Source: Gymnopilus junonius (taxonomy: Eukaryota; Basidiomycota; Agaricomycetes; Agaricales; Galerinaceae). Taken from it: a stretch of 64,000 bases of DNA. The notes beneath the pieces were generated by a model. That model searched no databases and was not told where the DNA came from. It worked only from the letters and a program-made list of their open reading frames with translations. The translations under genes and the position numbers were made by a program. Location of the stretch: positions 62,001-126,000 of the forward strand of contig JADNYJ010000111.1 in assembly GCA_015501075.1 (NCBI GenBank). The letters are read 5' to 3'. Below are positions 48,061-58,800 of the stretch, piece by piece; position 1 is the first letter of the stretch, and every line of letters begins with the position of its first letter.

Positions 48061-49338
48061 TTACAAGAAATACCGATCAAGATGATCCTCCAACACAGCT
48101 AAGTCCATTTCCGTTGCCCCTCTGTTATTTTCATTCCCATCCGCAGCTAGATAGCCTGCAAAAATGCTCTCCAACACCTGTCTCCTTTTCTTTAACCCGA
48201 ACGCTGCAAATGAGCGAAGATACTCCTCCGTCGTACATCCAAATTGAATGAAACTCATCAAGAGGTGATCCATAGCAGGCACGCATGTCTCAAGGAATTG
48301 GCGTACTGTGATATATTCTTCCATGCAATCACTTGCTGACGTTTTTTTGATAGCGCCCTTCCGCAGTTGGATCCCTTCATTTGCTATCACTGGCTCAGCC
48401 TTGAGGTGAGTGCTTAATGATGGACGCTGGGGCATAACTCCACAGGGTGACCCATTCTGCGAATAAGCTCGCATTGCCCGGCTTGAGCTTCGAGGTATGC
48501 GTCTCTTGGCTAATGATATTGATTCATTGCACACGTCTTCTTCCTTTAAAAAAGGCGGATAGTTTTTTCCCTTAATGAGAGCGTCAAAGCACTGCCGTTG
48601 TTGAAAAAATCGACACTCACCCTCACCCGCTTCGAAGTTGTCACTGAGTCAGATATATTAATGACAATGTTTTCTTTATTGTGCTTTTCAGCGACACTTT
48701 CCGCTTGCTTGACCCTCTTCTGTCTCTCGCTAATGGCATAGCGCCTAGAATTGTGAAACCGACTGACAACACGAAGGGCGAAATATAACTTATTTTCCTG
48801 ATCTTCTTTAGCAAAAAGATCAGGGTGCCGTTGCAGGAGCTATATAGAGATTGAATTATATTTCAGAATAGACTTTTGCATCAAATAACTCTTGCCTCTT
48901 TCTCTACATTTTTGAGAGCCTGTGGTTGACTAAAAGGTGAAAATTTCTCGTCAAGGTGCCTTCTTGTGAGCTCTCTAAGAGTTTCCTATATTGACATTGT
49001 ATGGTAGTCAAAATTATGGGACATATGCCATTGATAAATTTGCTTGCCTTGATTCCTTTCGAGACTGTTGATGCAGCTGGAAGGCCAAGAAGGTCTAAAA
49101 GTTGGGGAAACTGAATCATGAAAAGGAATCATGAGCGACGGTATGTGAAATAAGGGTGAGAAATACACAACTGGTTCTTTATTGTGATTGTATCCGAAAT
49201 GATCTAGACCGTGTCAGCCAGATTCGACCTTGAGTAGAAAAGAATGCCTACATTGGGAAGGCATGCGTCTTCGTCTAAAAGTCCAGAGACGACTGATGGA
49301 ACCTAAGATGGGCCAATGGAGAAAAAACGCAGAGCCAT
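48061..49338 (-). CDS. Paralogue 3 of the PPMDH/FGCTTE family, with GC-AG introns
   Basis: The best-conserved member. Exons: about 49310-49240 (VPSVVSGLLDEDACLP), then FPQLLDLLGLPAASTVSKGI ending AAG at GCAAGC (donor 49047), then ETLRELTRRHLDEKFSPFSQ ending GAG at GCAAGA (donor 48895). After these come LLQRHPDLFAKEDQENKLYF with RFHNSRRYAI, and the last exon to 48061 with VRQFLETCVPAMDHLLMSFI, FGCTTEEYLRSFAAF and ATEMDLAVLEDHLDRYFL. Two phase-0 introns thus use GC donors, which is rare. The basic patch AKRRIPRSSSR may be a nuclear signal. The start is tentative (ATG 49338 would need another tiny intron). No catalytic or membrane motif; function unknown. Confidence 0.7.
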
Positions 49339-49847
49339 GGTTATATACAAATTCAAATGATCTTGTGGCGGTGTCAACACGAAGGACTGAGTCAACGAAG
49401 TTTTAACTTTAAAGTTTTATGCTAGGCTTGGCCCAAAAGAAAGATGGTCAGGAATAGGCTCCTAAATGTGTCGTAAAAAGTATTTAATAAAAAATAGGAT
49501 GCTTTGAATTCTCTAGGCCTAGTTCTAGTTCGGGTCCTCGGACGGGGATATGGTGAACGTAGAGGGATGTCAAGGAAATATACCATGGGGTAAACAAGCG
49601 TTACAATGCTTCCAGTTGACTGTTAGTCAACAAATTTTAGTGCTTTACACAAAGAAAACGAGTAAAGAAAAGTCGTGAAATGTCTGAATCTACTAGAACT
49701 CAAGTCTCAGAAAACGCATGAGGTCTGAAGAAGATTATGCGCTCTATCAGTCACATAAATTTCACGGAATCTAGTATTTACATATGTAAAGTGAACAAAA
49801 ACAGGTCGAGTCACGGACTTCGAAGATAGCTTATTCTCTCAATGACT
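49339..49847. other. Spacer between paralogues 3 and 4
   Basis: The two genes are tandem on the - strand. Nothing but promoter and 3' flank is expected, and no other feature is seen. Confidence 0.35.
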
Positions 49848-51311
49848 TCAGCTAAAACTTCTCTCAAACTGGTCCTCCAAGATGTCCAAATCCATCTCCG
49901 AAACCGTTTTCTCATTTCCCTCCCGCGGATCTGAATTCAAATGTCCCGTAATGATCCTCCTTAATACATTTCTCCGCTTGGCTTGCGAAAATCTTGCCAA
50001 CGAGCGGAGATACTCGTTGGTTACACACCCATATTCGATGAAGTTGATTAAAAATTGGACCATGGGCGGTTGACAGTTCTCCAGAAACGTACGTATGTAA
50101 TATGCGGGGTCCTGTTCGAGGTCCTGGTTCGATTTCGAGCTTGCTTGCTGCGTGCTTTCAATCATTCGAGTATTGATGGGCACTCGATTAAAATGGGACC
50201 TATCACCAACGTCATTATACCTGTTTGTTGAATTACCGATACCGATATGAGAGGAAGAGGAGACAGAGGCCTGTGTAGAGGGGCCTGCAATGGATGCCGC
50301 TGAAGTAGAGTTAAAGTGAAGGGGTTGATAGTAGTTGAAGTTTAGACTTGAAATTTGACCTCCTACGGACCGAGTGGGTAAGGGAGGGTGACAAGCTAAT
50401 GCTGATGGCCCAGACGAGTCGTGGAGGATCCTTGGGAAGCCTTCAAGGTGGGAAACACTAATTTCCTTCACCTTCCCCCCTTTCTCCTTTGGAGGAAAGA
50501 CATTTTCTTCTCCCTATTCAGAGCGTCAGCATTATCAAAGTGAAAAAGTGTAGATAGACTGCCATATGGAGACCTCCATCCTTTGAGTTCGGGTCTGCAA
50601 CTGAATCAGACAGTTCGTTAACTTCATTTTTTTTCTTCTCCAGTACTTGCGATCGGCTGCCGATAACGCGCCTTCTCAACTTAAAAAGTTCCTTGTACAT
50701 TCCAGGAGTCTTGCCAATTCTCCGTCTCCTTTCATAGTGATAGCGGGATGCAGTGCGAATGGCGCTGTACAGTCTTTTCTCGTTCTTGTCTTTCTCTTCA
50801 GTAGAAAAGATATGGGGAAGTTGATGTACGAGCTGAGGAGGAAGGGAATAAAAATAAAGGGAAATAAAAGAAACAAAAAATAGGAGTACCTTCTCTCGCA
50901 TCCTCTTAATAGCCCCGGGTTGTTCCCCTGGGGTAAAATCGTCGTCAAACTCTTGGGATGCCAACTCTCTGAGAATATTCTGTTCAGCACATCGAGTGTG
51001 AAAAGGCAAGTTAAGCCACATATTGCAGATTAAGAATGACTCAAAGTTCACCTTGAGTTCTTGGGCGCCTACATGTTTGATCGACAGGCCCAGTAATCGC
51101 GCTAATTGGTGGAACTAGAAAGATTAGAAAGTGGAAATCAAACAACAGAATCATTTTTGAGTTATAAGTATGTGCGAACGAACGTGCAACTGGAACACTG
51201 ACAGGTTCTTCCTTACAATCGAGGTCAAGATGACTGAGGGCTAGAAGAATGTATTAGCATAAGGCTTTAGAGAAATGTTCTCCTTCGCAAAAGCAATGCA
51301 TACTCACTCAT
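49848..51311 (-). CDS. Paralogue 4 of the PPMDH/FGCTTE family
   Basis: Exons 51311-51308 (ATGA, a 4-nt coding exon), 51240-51203 (to MTLSHLDLDCKEEP), 51114-51052 (FHQLARLLGLSIKHVGAQEL), 50979-50890 (NILRELASQEFDDDF...), 50832 to about 50575, and the last exon from about 50515 to 49848. Exons 1-4 are exactly in phase. Block B reads IFSTEEKDKNEKRLYSAIRT and YHYERRRR. The last exon has a long Ser/Thr-rich linker and then FLENCQPPMVQFLINFIEYG, CVTNEYLRSLARF and SEMDLDILEDQFERSF. The fifth donor is unclear; a GC donor at CATATG/GCAGTC would keep phase. It is divergent from the nucleotidyltransferase gene, sharing a 425-bp intergenic region. Function unknown. Confidence 0.7.
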
Positions 51312-51314
51312 TTC

Positions 51315-51338
51315 GATGATGATGATGATGATGAAGAT
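51315..51338 (+). repeat. (GAT)n microsatellite
   Basis: Six GAT units, one AAGAT-type variant at the end. It lies just upstream of the paralogue 4 start codon, in its 5' leader. Confidence 0.8.
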
Positions 51339-51736
51339 GCAGCTAGGACCTCCAGAGGAGAGCTTGAGAGAGATCCGGTGAAGGTCAGAGTGTTTAAATA
51401 CCTGTAAGGCGCGTCCGTCCATTGGCCTGCAGATATCACGTTACGACGCGTCTTTTTGCGTTGATTGTCCTTTCGGTAAATTAACAACATATTTTAAAGT
51501 TTTGGCAGATTCGCAACTTGTCTAGACTCTAAGCTTTTTCTATGGAAAATAAATGGGAAGGGGCACCTCATTGCACAGGTGTCGACCTTACCTTGCCAAA
51601 TTCGTACACGCTTAACTCAAAACGAATGCAAACCCTAACACACTTCAGTTGGTGTACCATCCGACGACGACTCAGCATCCGCCCAAGCACCAATTACCAT
51701 CGCTTTTATCTAAAAGAGCACCACAAATATGCCATT
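51339..51736. promoter_or_regulatory. Shared divergent intergenic region
   Basis: About 400 bp separate the divergent starts of paralogue 4 (51311, -) and the nucleotidyltransferase (51737, +). Promoters of both must lie here if the starts are right; no individual element is recognisable. Confidence 0.3.
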
Positions 51737-52539
51737 ATGTCCATTCCGACGTTTGACTACGTAAAAAAATGCTTGGCCCCTGTTTGGGAAGACGAGGAAT
51801 ACAAGCGTGATATACTCTGGGCTGGGGTATTTGGCTCTGTAGCCCGAAATCGTGCCAGGGAAGAGTCCGATGTCGATGTTCTCATCGTACTTAAAGAGCA
51901 CGAGCGCTCAGGTGAACCCATAGATCTTCGTGAAAGTAAGTTTTATCTGTCGTTATGCCCAGTATATGTCTCAGTCTCTCCAGGACTTGCTGAAACCTGT
52001 GCCCGCGAGGTGTCACTGATGTGTATATGGCAAGGACCGGATTGGGCCTGGGGCCATGTTCGCGTTGAGGCCCTGCTTTCAAGTCGAACGGTTTACGGGA
52101 ACCGCCAAGACGTTGAGCATCTTCGTCAAGAGGCCATGACCATCTTGGAGAATGGATTGACAAGGTTCAATAACGTCGCGGATGCAGTCGAAAAACTCAA
52201 GAAATGTGTCGCAGGGGTGCAAACTCTTGAGGTACTGTTGGAACTCCCACTTGCCACCGTGTCACTGACTTTGTTTAGAATTTCATTGGGCCCTCCCGGG
52301 AATATGCGCGGGAGGTATGCATTCTGGAGCTCAGGAAAAATCCACTAAACTGGTTAGACATTCAGCCACTGCACCACCCCATCAGGACAATGCTCGTCTG
52401 GATGGTATTCGACCACGTTGATCAGATTCGTACACTCTTAACTCAAAACGAGGCTGGATGTCACCGCAGGAGATGCGCCAATTTGGAGGATAATATGGGC
52501 TCACCTCCAACCAACCTCAATGACCATGTGGTGTCTTGA
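51737..52539 (+). CDS. Minimal nucleotidyltransferase (Pol beta superfamily)
   Basis: Exons 51737-51935, 51984-52231 and 52279-52539 are exactly in phase and give 235 residues starting MSIPTFDYVKKCLAPVWED; this ATG is preferred over upstream in-frame codons because it precedes the conserved domain closely. The active-site signature is AGVFGSVARNRAREESDVDV: the GS pair followed by SDxD metal ligands, as in the MNT and kanamycin-type nucleotidyltransferases. The expected third carboxylate strand seems to be HVRVEALL, where Asp is replaced, so activity is uncertain. The C-terminal half is helical (RFNNVADAVEKLKKC, YAREVCILELRKN). Such stand-alone domains transfer NMPs to proteins or small molecules and in bacteria pair with HEPN toxins. 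It sits in the paralogue cluster; prokaryotic origin is possible but unproven. Confidence 0.75.
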
Positions 52540-52739
52540 CTCCGGGTGTGCGGTCGGTGGCCGAAAGTATATCCGACACATCTTAGCCTCGAAGAGATTA
52601 GCTGATAGATTTGAGGAAGGAGGTGAAGTTGAGGGTAATATGTATAAAGATATTATTCGGTGACCATGTTTTTCTACATATGCTATTTTTATAATTTCGC
52701 CCACACCCACTTCAACGTCCCGACCCAACGGAGGTTTGT

Positions 52740-53060
52740 CGACAAAGCAAAACACGAAAACGACTCCAGTAGCGCAGTGGTTCTCACAAAAAATACCTAT
52801 AAAATGATCCTCTAGTACCGCTAAATCCAACTCCGTCAGATATCAAGAATTTCTTTTAGTACCGCTTCCCTTCTCTCGAGCGAAACCCTAGCAATCTTGC
52901 GAAGATCACCCTCCGTTCTGCGGCTATAATCTATCAAACTAGAGTAAATAAGACCCATAGACGATGTGCAAGCCTCCAAGAATTTGCCCACTGCATGCGC
53001 TTCTTTGTATAAATCGGAGTTGTAGCTGTCTAATGTTGGCATTGCCATTAAGAACTTGAA
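52740..53060 (-). pseudogene. Paralogue 5 of the PPMDH/FGCTTE family, broken
   Basis: Only the C-terminal block remains: VGKFLEACTSSMGLIYSSLI, RTEGDLRKIARVSLERREAV, then a frameshift at about 52838 to TELDLAVLEDHFIGIF in another frame. The signature residues PPMDH and FGCTTE have changed to SSMGL and YSRRTE, so this is the most divergent copy. No upstream LYFA block was found; the - strand frame at 53081-53299 is unrelated. It probably arose by partial duplication. Confidence 0.6.
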
Positions 53061-53299
53061 ATTTGAGCGCCGATAAGCCTCTAGAAAATAGAAGAGTGGG
53101 GCTTGCTATCCAGTCCTGTGGCCCTAGTAGGCCGCGGCCCTGGTAATTCCTGAATAAAACACAAGAAGCCGAGGACATTTAGGATTTCAAAAGCTTGTGA
53201 AGGGTTCGGCGCGTTGCTTATGCTGGATGACGTAGCGGGTCCCCTTGTTCTATTGTGGGCCGTTATTATGGAGGCTTTCGCCTTTAAGAGAATGTGCAT

Positions 53300-55739
53300 T
53301 AGTCATATTCAAACCATTTGAAACGATCGAGGATCAAGTCACCGTCGTTACGATTTTTACCTCGTCCTGTATTCAGGCATCCAAAATCAAGCGCATTTTA
53401 ATGACCCTGGAAAAGAAGAATTCCGAATAAGAGAGCGAGACGTCAGCCAAGACTCGAAACTTGTATGTAAATTATAGATCCTTACCATGCTATGTTGTGT
53501 TTATCGAGTGCCTATAATTGCCTCCTTTGTCCTTGGAGTTTCGTTTACTAGCATCGATTGGTATCTTTCATACCTTCTGCCAGAGTTTTGAAAGTTCCAA
53601 CAAATTTAGATGACATCCTCAATGCCGCCCTCCGAGTTAACGCCTATTTTGTAATGGAACCGGAAGAGCGAGTACAGTCAGCTCGACCTTGATCGTTTTC
53701 TATATTGGCTGAAGTTGAAAGGAGATCAGAAAAAGCGGAGGTACAGTAGCAGCGATTCACATACCTATGTGACACATTTCAAGCAAGATTCAGATCGTAG
53801 TCATGAAGCTCCATGTACTAAAGCTGGAAATTTCTGAAAATAAAGTAGATACTTATATAATAATAGAAGAAAAATCTGTGTCTGGACTCCTCACCTGGTG
53901 GTGTACGATTGTTTTAAATCTTAGTTACCCATGAATAAAATATAACCTTGGTCTGAATGGGGTACAATGGCACCAAGCGCATAATCAGTGCTTTCAAACC
54001 GCAGCTCCAAGTTCCAATTCGAAAATACGCGTAGGACTCTTGACTCTAAAGAGAGAAATTGAAAGAAATTGAAATTTTTCAAAGAGGTGGGGATACTTGC
54101 CGATACATCGTTTCCCGACGAGAACCTGGAGCCTGAAGCTCTTGAAGCTTACGCGGCAGTGAGAACACTTTTGTCTTTGGGGCGGGCAATTTTGGAAAGT
54201 TTAGTCCACCTGAAATTGAAATTTCCCAGAGGCTTTAGGGACATGTATATCTAAGTAGGTGCGAAGGTCGACAGTTAATTATTAATTTGAGTTCATAACT
54301 CCTCTGACGCTGATGCTGACGCAACGCCCTGGTCTGGTTTGGTCTGCTTTGAGGTTGCGTTGGATGCGTGTAGTAAGTAAGCAGCGGCAGCAGCAGTAGC
54401 ACAAGAGCGCTTGCTAGTTAGGCTGGCGGTGTGATCATTCCACCATAAGCTGCGTCAGGATATGATATGGAGGAAAAGAGAGGTGAAGATGATTTGTACA
54501 GTTGGCTTGAAAGTTGTGCCTGTTTTTTTTTCGAAGTTTGACTTCGTAGATTTTGGAGCATGAAAGACGAAGACGAGGGCTCGAGTTATCAGCTGAGTAC
54601 GAGATCCGGGAGATGAGCGCTGCGTGGTAAATCTCAGTAGCCACAGGGTGACAAGTGTTCCTAGTTCGGTATTAGTGATAAGCATTTAGCTTAGGCCGAG
54701 TGATTAAGTGTATCGGAAGAGCCTGAGGCCGAGACGGTGAGAGTAAGAGTGTATATAAACGCCAGGCTTCATTTCTAGATTGCGAATTGCAAACTAGTCC
54801 AAGGTTCGAGTCAAGACGAGCAGGGTAAGAATCAGGATATTGATTATCGGACCCTATGTACGTCGCTAGACTAGAACATCCAGGAAAGCGATGATGTTAA
54901 GCGAGAGGATAAGACAAGACAAGACGAGACGAGAAAGACGAGAAGAGAGAAGAGAAGACAGTCAATGCGGGAACCTAGGACGGACATAAGTCAATGCAAG
55001 TTCAGGCAGGGGGGGAGGTTATCAGGACATCGATATCATATCAGTCTTTTGCGTGTTAACGCTTAACCTTCAGTATCATGCTTCATGCTTCAATGTCGAC
55101 TGTCAGTTGGGACTAGCGACAAGATGGTACTGTGCACAGCCAGCATAGCGCCCAATTTTTTTTTTTGTGTTTCCGTCTCCGAGTCATTGGCTGGAGCAAG
55201 CGTTTTACATACTTGCGTCGTTGGTGCAAGCGACCCTGCATACATGCCTTAGGCCAAAGGCCACGAGGTGGGGTCACTCGTTCTCCTTTCGAATTTTGAT
55301 GACTGGATCCTGTCAGTTCTGTTCTAGTTATTACGGAATTTGTCGTAATGCTATTGATAAGTCAAAGTTTCGCTTTGCTTCCTGAGCGGGTCGTTTTGTG
55401 CAGAGGTGCGATTTTGTAGAGACTGACAGTGTGTTTTTGAGTAGGTTCAATTGACGATTGCATTTGCATAGTTGAACGAGAGGAAAATTTTAGGAAAAAG
55501 TGGCAATGGTGGAAGAGAAAGCGAGAAAAGACGGGACGGGGGACGGGCGTTATACCCGCTCTCGGCGGCGGGTTCGGTCGCCAAACTCGACCACGTTCCT
55601 CAGGGAGAGGGCACGCTGTAAACCTCATTGCAGTCCCATTCCTTACAAATAGGCGTTGATAGGCATTTACTTTCCTCGAGAACATAGCCTTTCACTTTCG
55701 ACGCAGCCCCCCTCCAGTTTCCATTACTGTGTTGCAGCA
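53300..55739. other. Long gene-free region with GA-rich tract
   Basis: About 2.4 kb without a supportable gene. The + strand frame 54069-54254 (61 codons) has no homology I recognise. At 54901-54960 there is a purine-rich tract of GACAAGACAAGACGAGACGA type, and a T-run lies at about 55157-55168. The right part contains the promoter and 5' leader of the next gene. A leader intron with GTAAGT donor at 55740 and CAG acceptor at about 55801 is likely. Confidence 0.45.
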
Positions 55740-55812
55740 AGTAAGTCGTATTGAAGCCCAAGCTTCTCCCGGCAGACTGACATCCCGTTCCTTCCGATCC
55801 AGGAAGGGGCCG

Positions 55813-58800
55813 ATGCATCACCAAACATGGCAATCACCGGCCATCGGATCGACAAGTCACCATCACTTTCACCAGCAGCCTCATCCGCTCGTTGGGCCGC
55901 AAGCTGAGCAGTGTCGCCCGAGCTACTCGTACACGGCGCACGTACAGTACTACCATCCCCGGCCGCAATTCCAGTTCCACCCTCCGCTCCCTCCGCCGCC
56001 GCCGCCATTACCGCCGCCGCCGCCGCCGCCTCCGTCGCTTGCTCAACATCAGCAGCATCCGCATCGTCATTTACCTCAAGCGGCTGGGTTTGAGTTTGGG
56101 TTCCCTACTGCTGCTGCTGGTGGTGTCCCGTACGGAATTAACAGTGCTCCTTCGGGTCAGGGTCAGGGTCAGAGGGCTGCGTACGACCTCGCTATGAACC
56201 AGCGAGAGCGAGCGCATTTCCCGCAATATGCTACTCGCGGTAGGAGGCCCAATAATGCGACCGCGAACGGGAATGGACATGCCCATACGCGTATTGGGCC
56301 GGCACCAGGTCGTAAATATTGGAAGGAGGTGGACGCAGCGTCGTCTTACGATTCCTCATCGTCCAGTGAGGATGTAGAGAGGAGTAAACGGCGGCGGCGG
56401 AAAAATAAGAGTCCCTCCCGAGCTGGTCCTTACACGGACGGAGGAGATTCGGCTTCAGCGCCACCCTCGACTCTGCAGATGCAGATGCAGGCGCAGTGGT
56501 ACTCCTCCACGCCCCCCCATGCGCCTCCGTCGGCTCTGATGGTTCATACTCCTCGTTATGTGCCTGTCTCTCCTCCTATGCGCATTCCTCCGAGTCCGGC
56601 GATGACTGTGGGTGTTGCTCCTGCTTCCCGGAATCATAATCATAGCCATACTGCTAGCCAGGAACGTAAGAGGAAGGACAAGCATTGGACACAACGATCC
56701 CGATCGCCTACGCCCAAGTTGATCTCTGCGATTCCGCCTCTCAAACGCAGGAAAATCGAGCATTTACCTCCTCCGAATCCGGTTCCTTATGCTACCCAAG
56801 TCCAAGTTCAGGATTCATATTCACAACCTCCTCACCCTCACGCGCACGCACACCCCCTTCCCCCTGGACCACCGCAATATCATGTAGTTGATGTCAACCA
56901 GCAACAGATGCAGATGCAGCAAGCGCTCTCGATTGATAGTAGCCTTTCCATCTCGACTGCAGCGCCGTATCAATCCGATCTTATGCCGCCGCCCTCATCG
57001 TTCCGTCAGTATCCCCCGCTTCAAAGTCAAAGTCAAAGTCAAGCTCAACCCCGGCCGCAACCACAACTGCACTCACAACCGCAACCTCAACATCAACTAC
57101 AGCAGCAGCAGCAGAATTCAGCTCCAACTTTACCTACCAGAGGCACAGGGAGACTCGTCCCAGTGCGCAATGAGGATTGGCCCAGCAGCAACAACAACAG
57201 CAGCATCCGCCTCCGCCTCCGCCTCTGACACACGGAGGCTCTGGGCACCCGCCTCCTCCAGCCTCAGGCTCAGGCTTGAATGTGTCTTTGCCTTCCCCCT
57301 CTACATTCCAGCTGCCGCCGCCACCGCCACCGCCTCCATGGGTCACGTCTGGTTTAGGATCAGGATCAGGATCGACGCAGGGCATAAAACGAGAAGAAGC
57401 GGAAGATTTATCTCTCGCACTTTCGTATTCGCCTGTAAAGATGGAGGATCTCGCGTCGTCTTCTTCGGCTTTGTTTGGGATTGTACCAAAGAAGGAGGAG
57501 CCGGTGTCGCCTGTGAGTGTGCGGCGGCAGCAGCAACAGGGACAGTCCATGTCCATGCCTGTGGAATCCACACTGGCGAAGGGTGGTATTCAGCCGTCTG
57601 CGCCTGGGTATTCTATTATGGATGTGTACGGAGATGTAGAGGGGGGTGGGGTGGGCATGGGCATGGAAATCTAGGTGGAGAGGCAGATGGAGATGCACAA
57701 GGAGAGATGGAGGATGAGGATGAGATGGACCCTAATGATGTTCAAGCTACGTCGTATTCGTATTCGTTTCAGCAGCAGAGCCAGCTTCAATTTCAGCACC
57801 AGCAACAACACCAGCAACAACAGCCTCACCACCAGCCTCAGCAACAACAATACCAGTCTCAAACCAGCCTCAATATCAGGACCAGCAGCAGCAACAATAC
57901 CAGCCTCCACATCAAATTGTAAACCAGCTCCCAAACGCGTATCAAAACTCAAGCCACAGTTCTTATGCGCCCCATAGTCATACCTCTTACCCGCCTCAGA
58001 ACCAAAACTACCCACAATTTCAGCCTCAGCCTCAGCCTCAGCCTCAGTTTGAGCATCACCTGCACCCGCACCCGAACTCTCAGACTCAATCTCATTTGCA
58101 TCAAAGCGCTATAGCTATTTCACATCACACTCAGAGTCAGACTGACGCGTACCAAAATGTCCACGTGCCACACGCGCCCCATCACGTGCTCCCGCCCTCG
58201 TCTCATCCAGCTGGTGCATACCCCGGCTCGCCCCCGCCCCCGCCTCAAAGGCAAACCCAAAACTCGCAGCGCCAACAAAACCTGCCAGCGCCCGCACATA
58301 CCCACTCTCTCGTGTCCATCCCCGTCCCCCCGCCCCCCGCCCCAAGCCCACCCGGCCCCGGTCCTGCCCCCACCCCCGGCGCAGCGTTTCTACCAAAGAA
58401 CCACTGCTTACAGCCGCGCAAGCTCATCAAGTCAGCTACGACGTTCTTTCCCTACCCTGCTACGTGTCGGCGGCCGAATGTGAACTATGAGGCGAATCAG
58501 CGGGAGTTTTATTTGGAGAAGAAGAGGGAGTTGGTGGTTGGAAGGGGGTTTAAGAAGGAGAAGGTGCTTTTGAGGTTGGTTTTTTTTTTCTTTTTTTGGT
58601 TTTTGCTCCATTTTTGTTTCATTTTTGCTTCATGTTTGTCTTTATATCTTTTTTTCCCTTTCCTTTTTTTCCAAGATTTTTTTATTTATCCAACTCTGAT
58701 CATTTTGACCGACGCTAATCCTCTCTTTTTTCTTTTCTTTTAGTGACGATGGGATTATAATCGAATGGTCATCCACCGTCCCGGTGTGGAGCGATACGCT

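Noticed and set aside
53081..53299. - strand frame upstream of paralogue 5
   Set aside because: It does not match the N-terminal blocks of the other paralogues, so it cannot be joined to that gene.
54901..54960. Purine-rich tract considered as CRISPR-like or satellite repeat
   Set aside because: Simple GACAAG/GACGAG sequence drift with no spacer structure; a low-complexity tract only.
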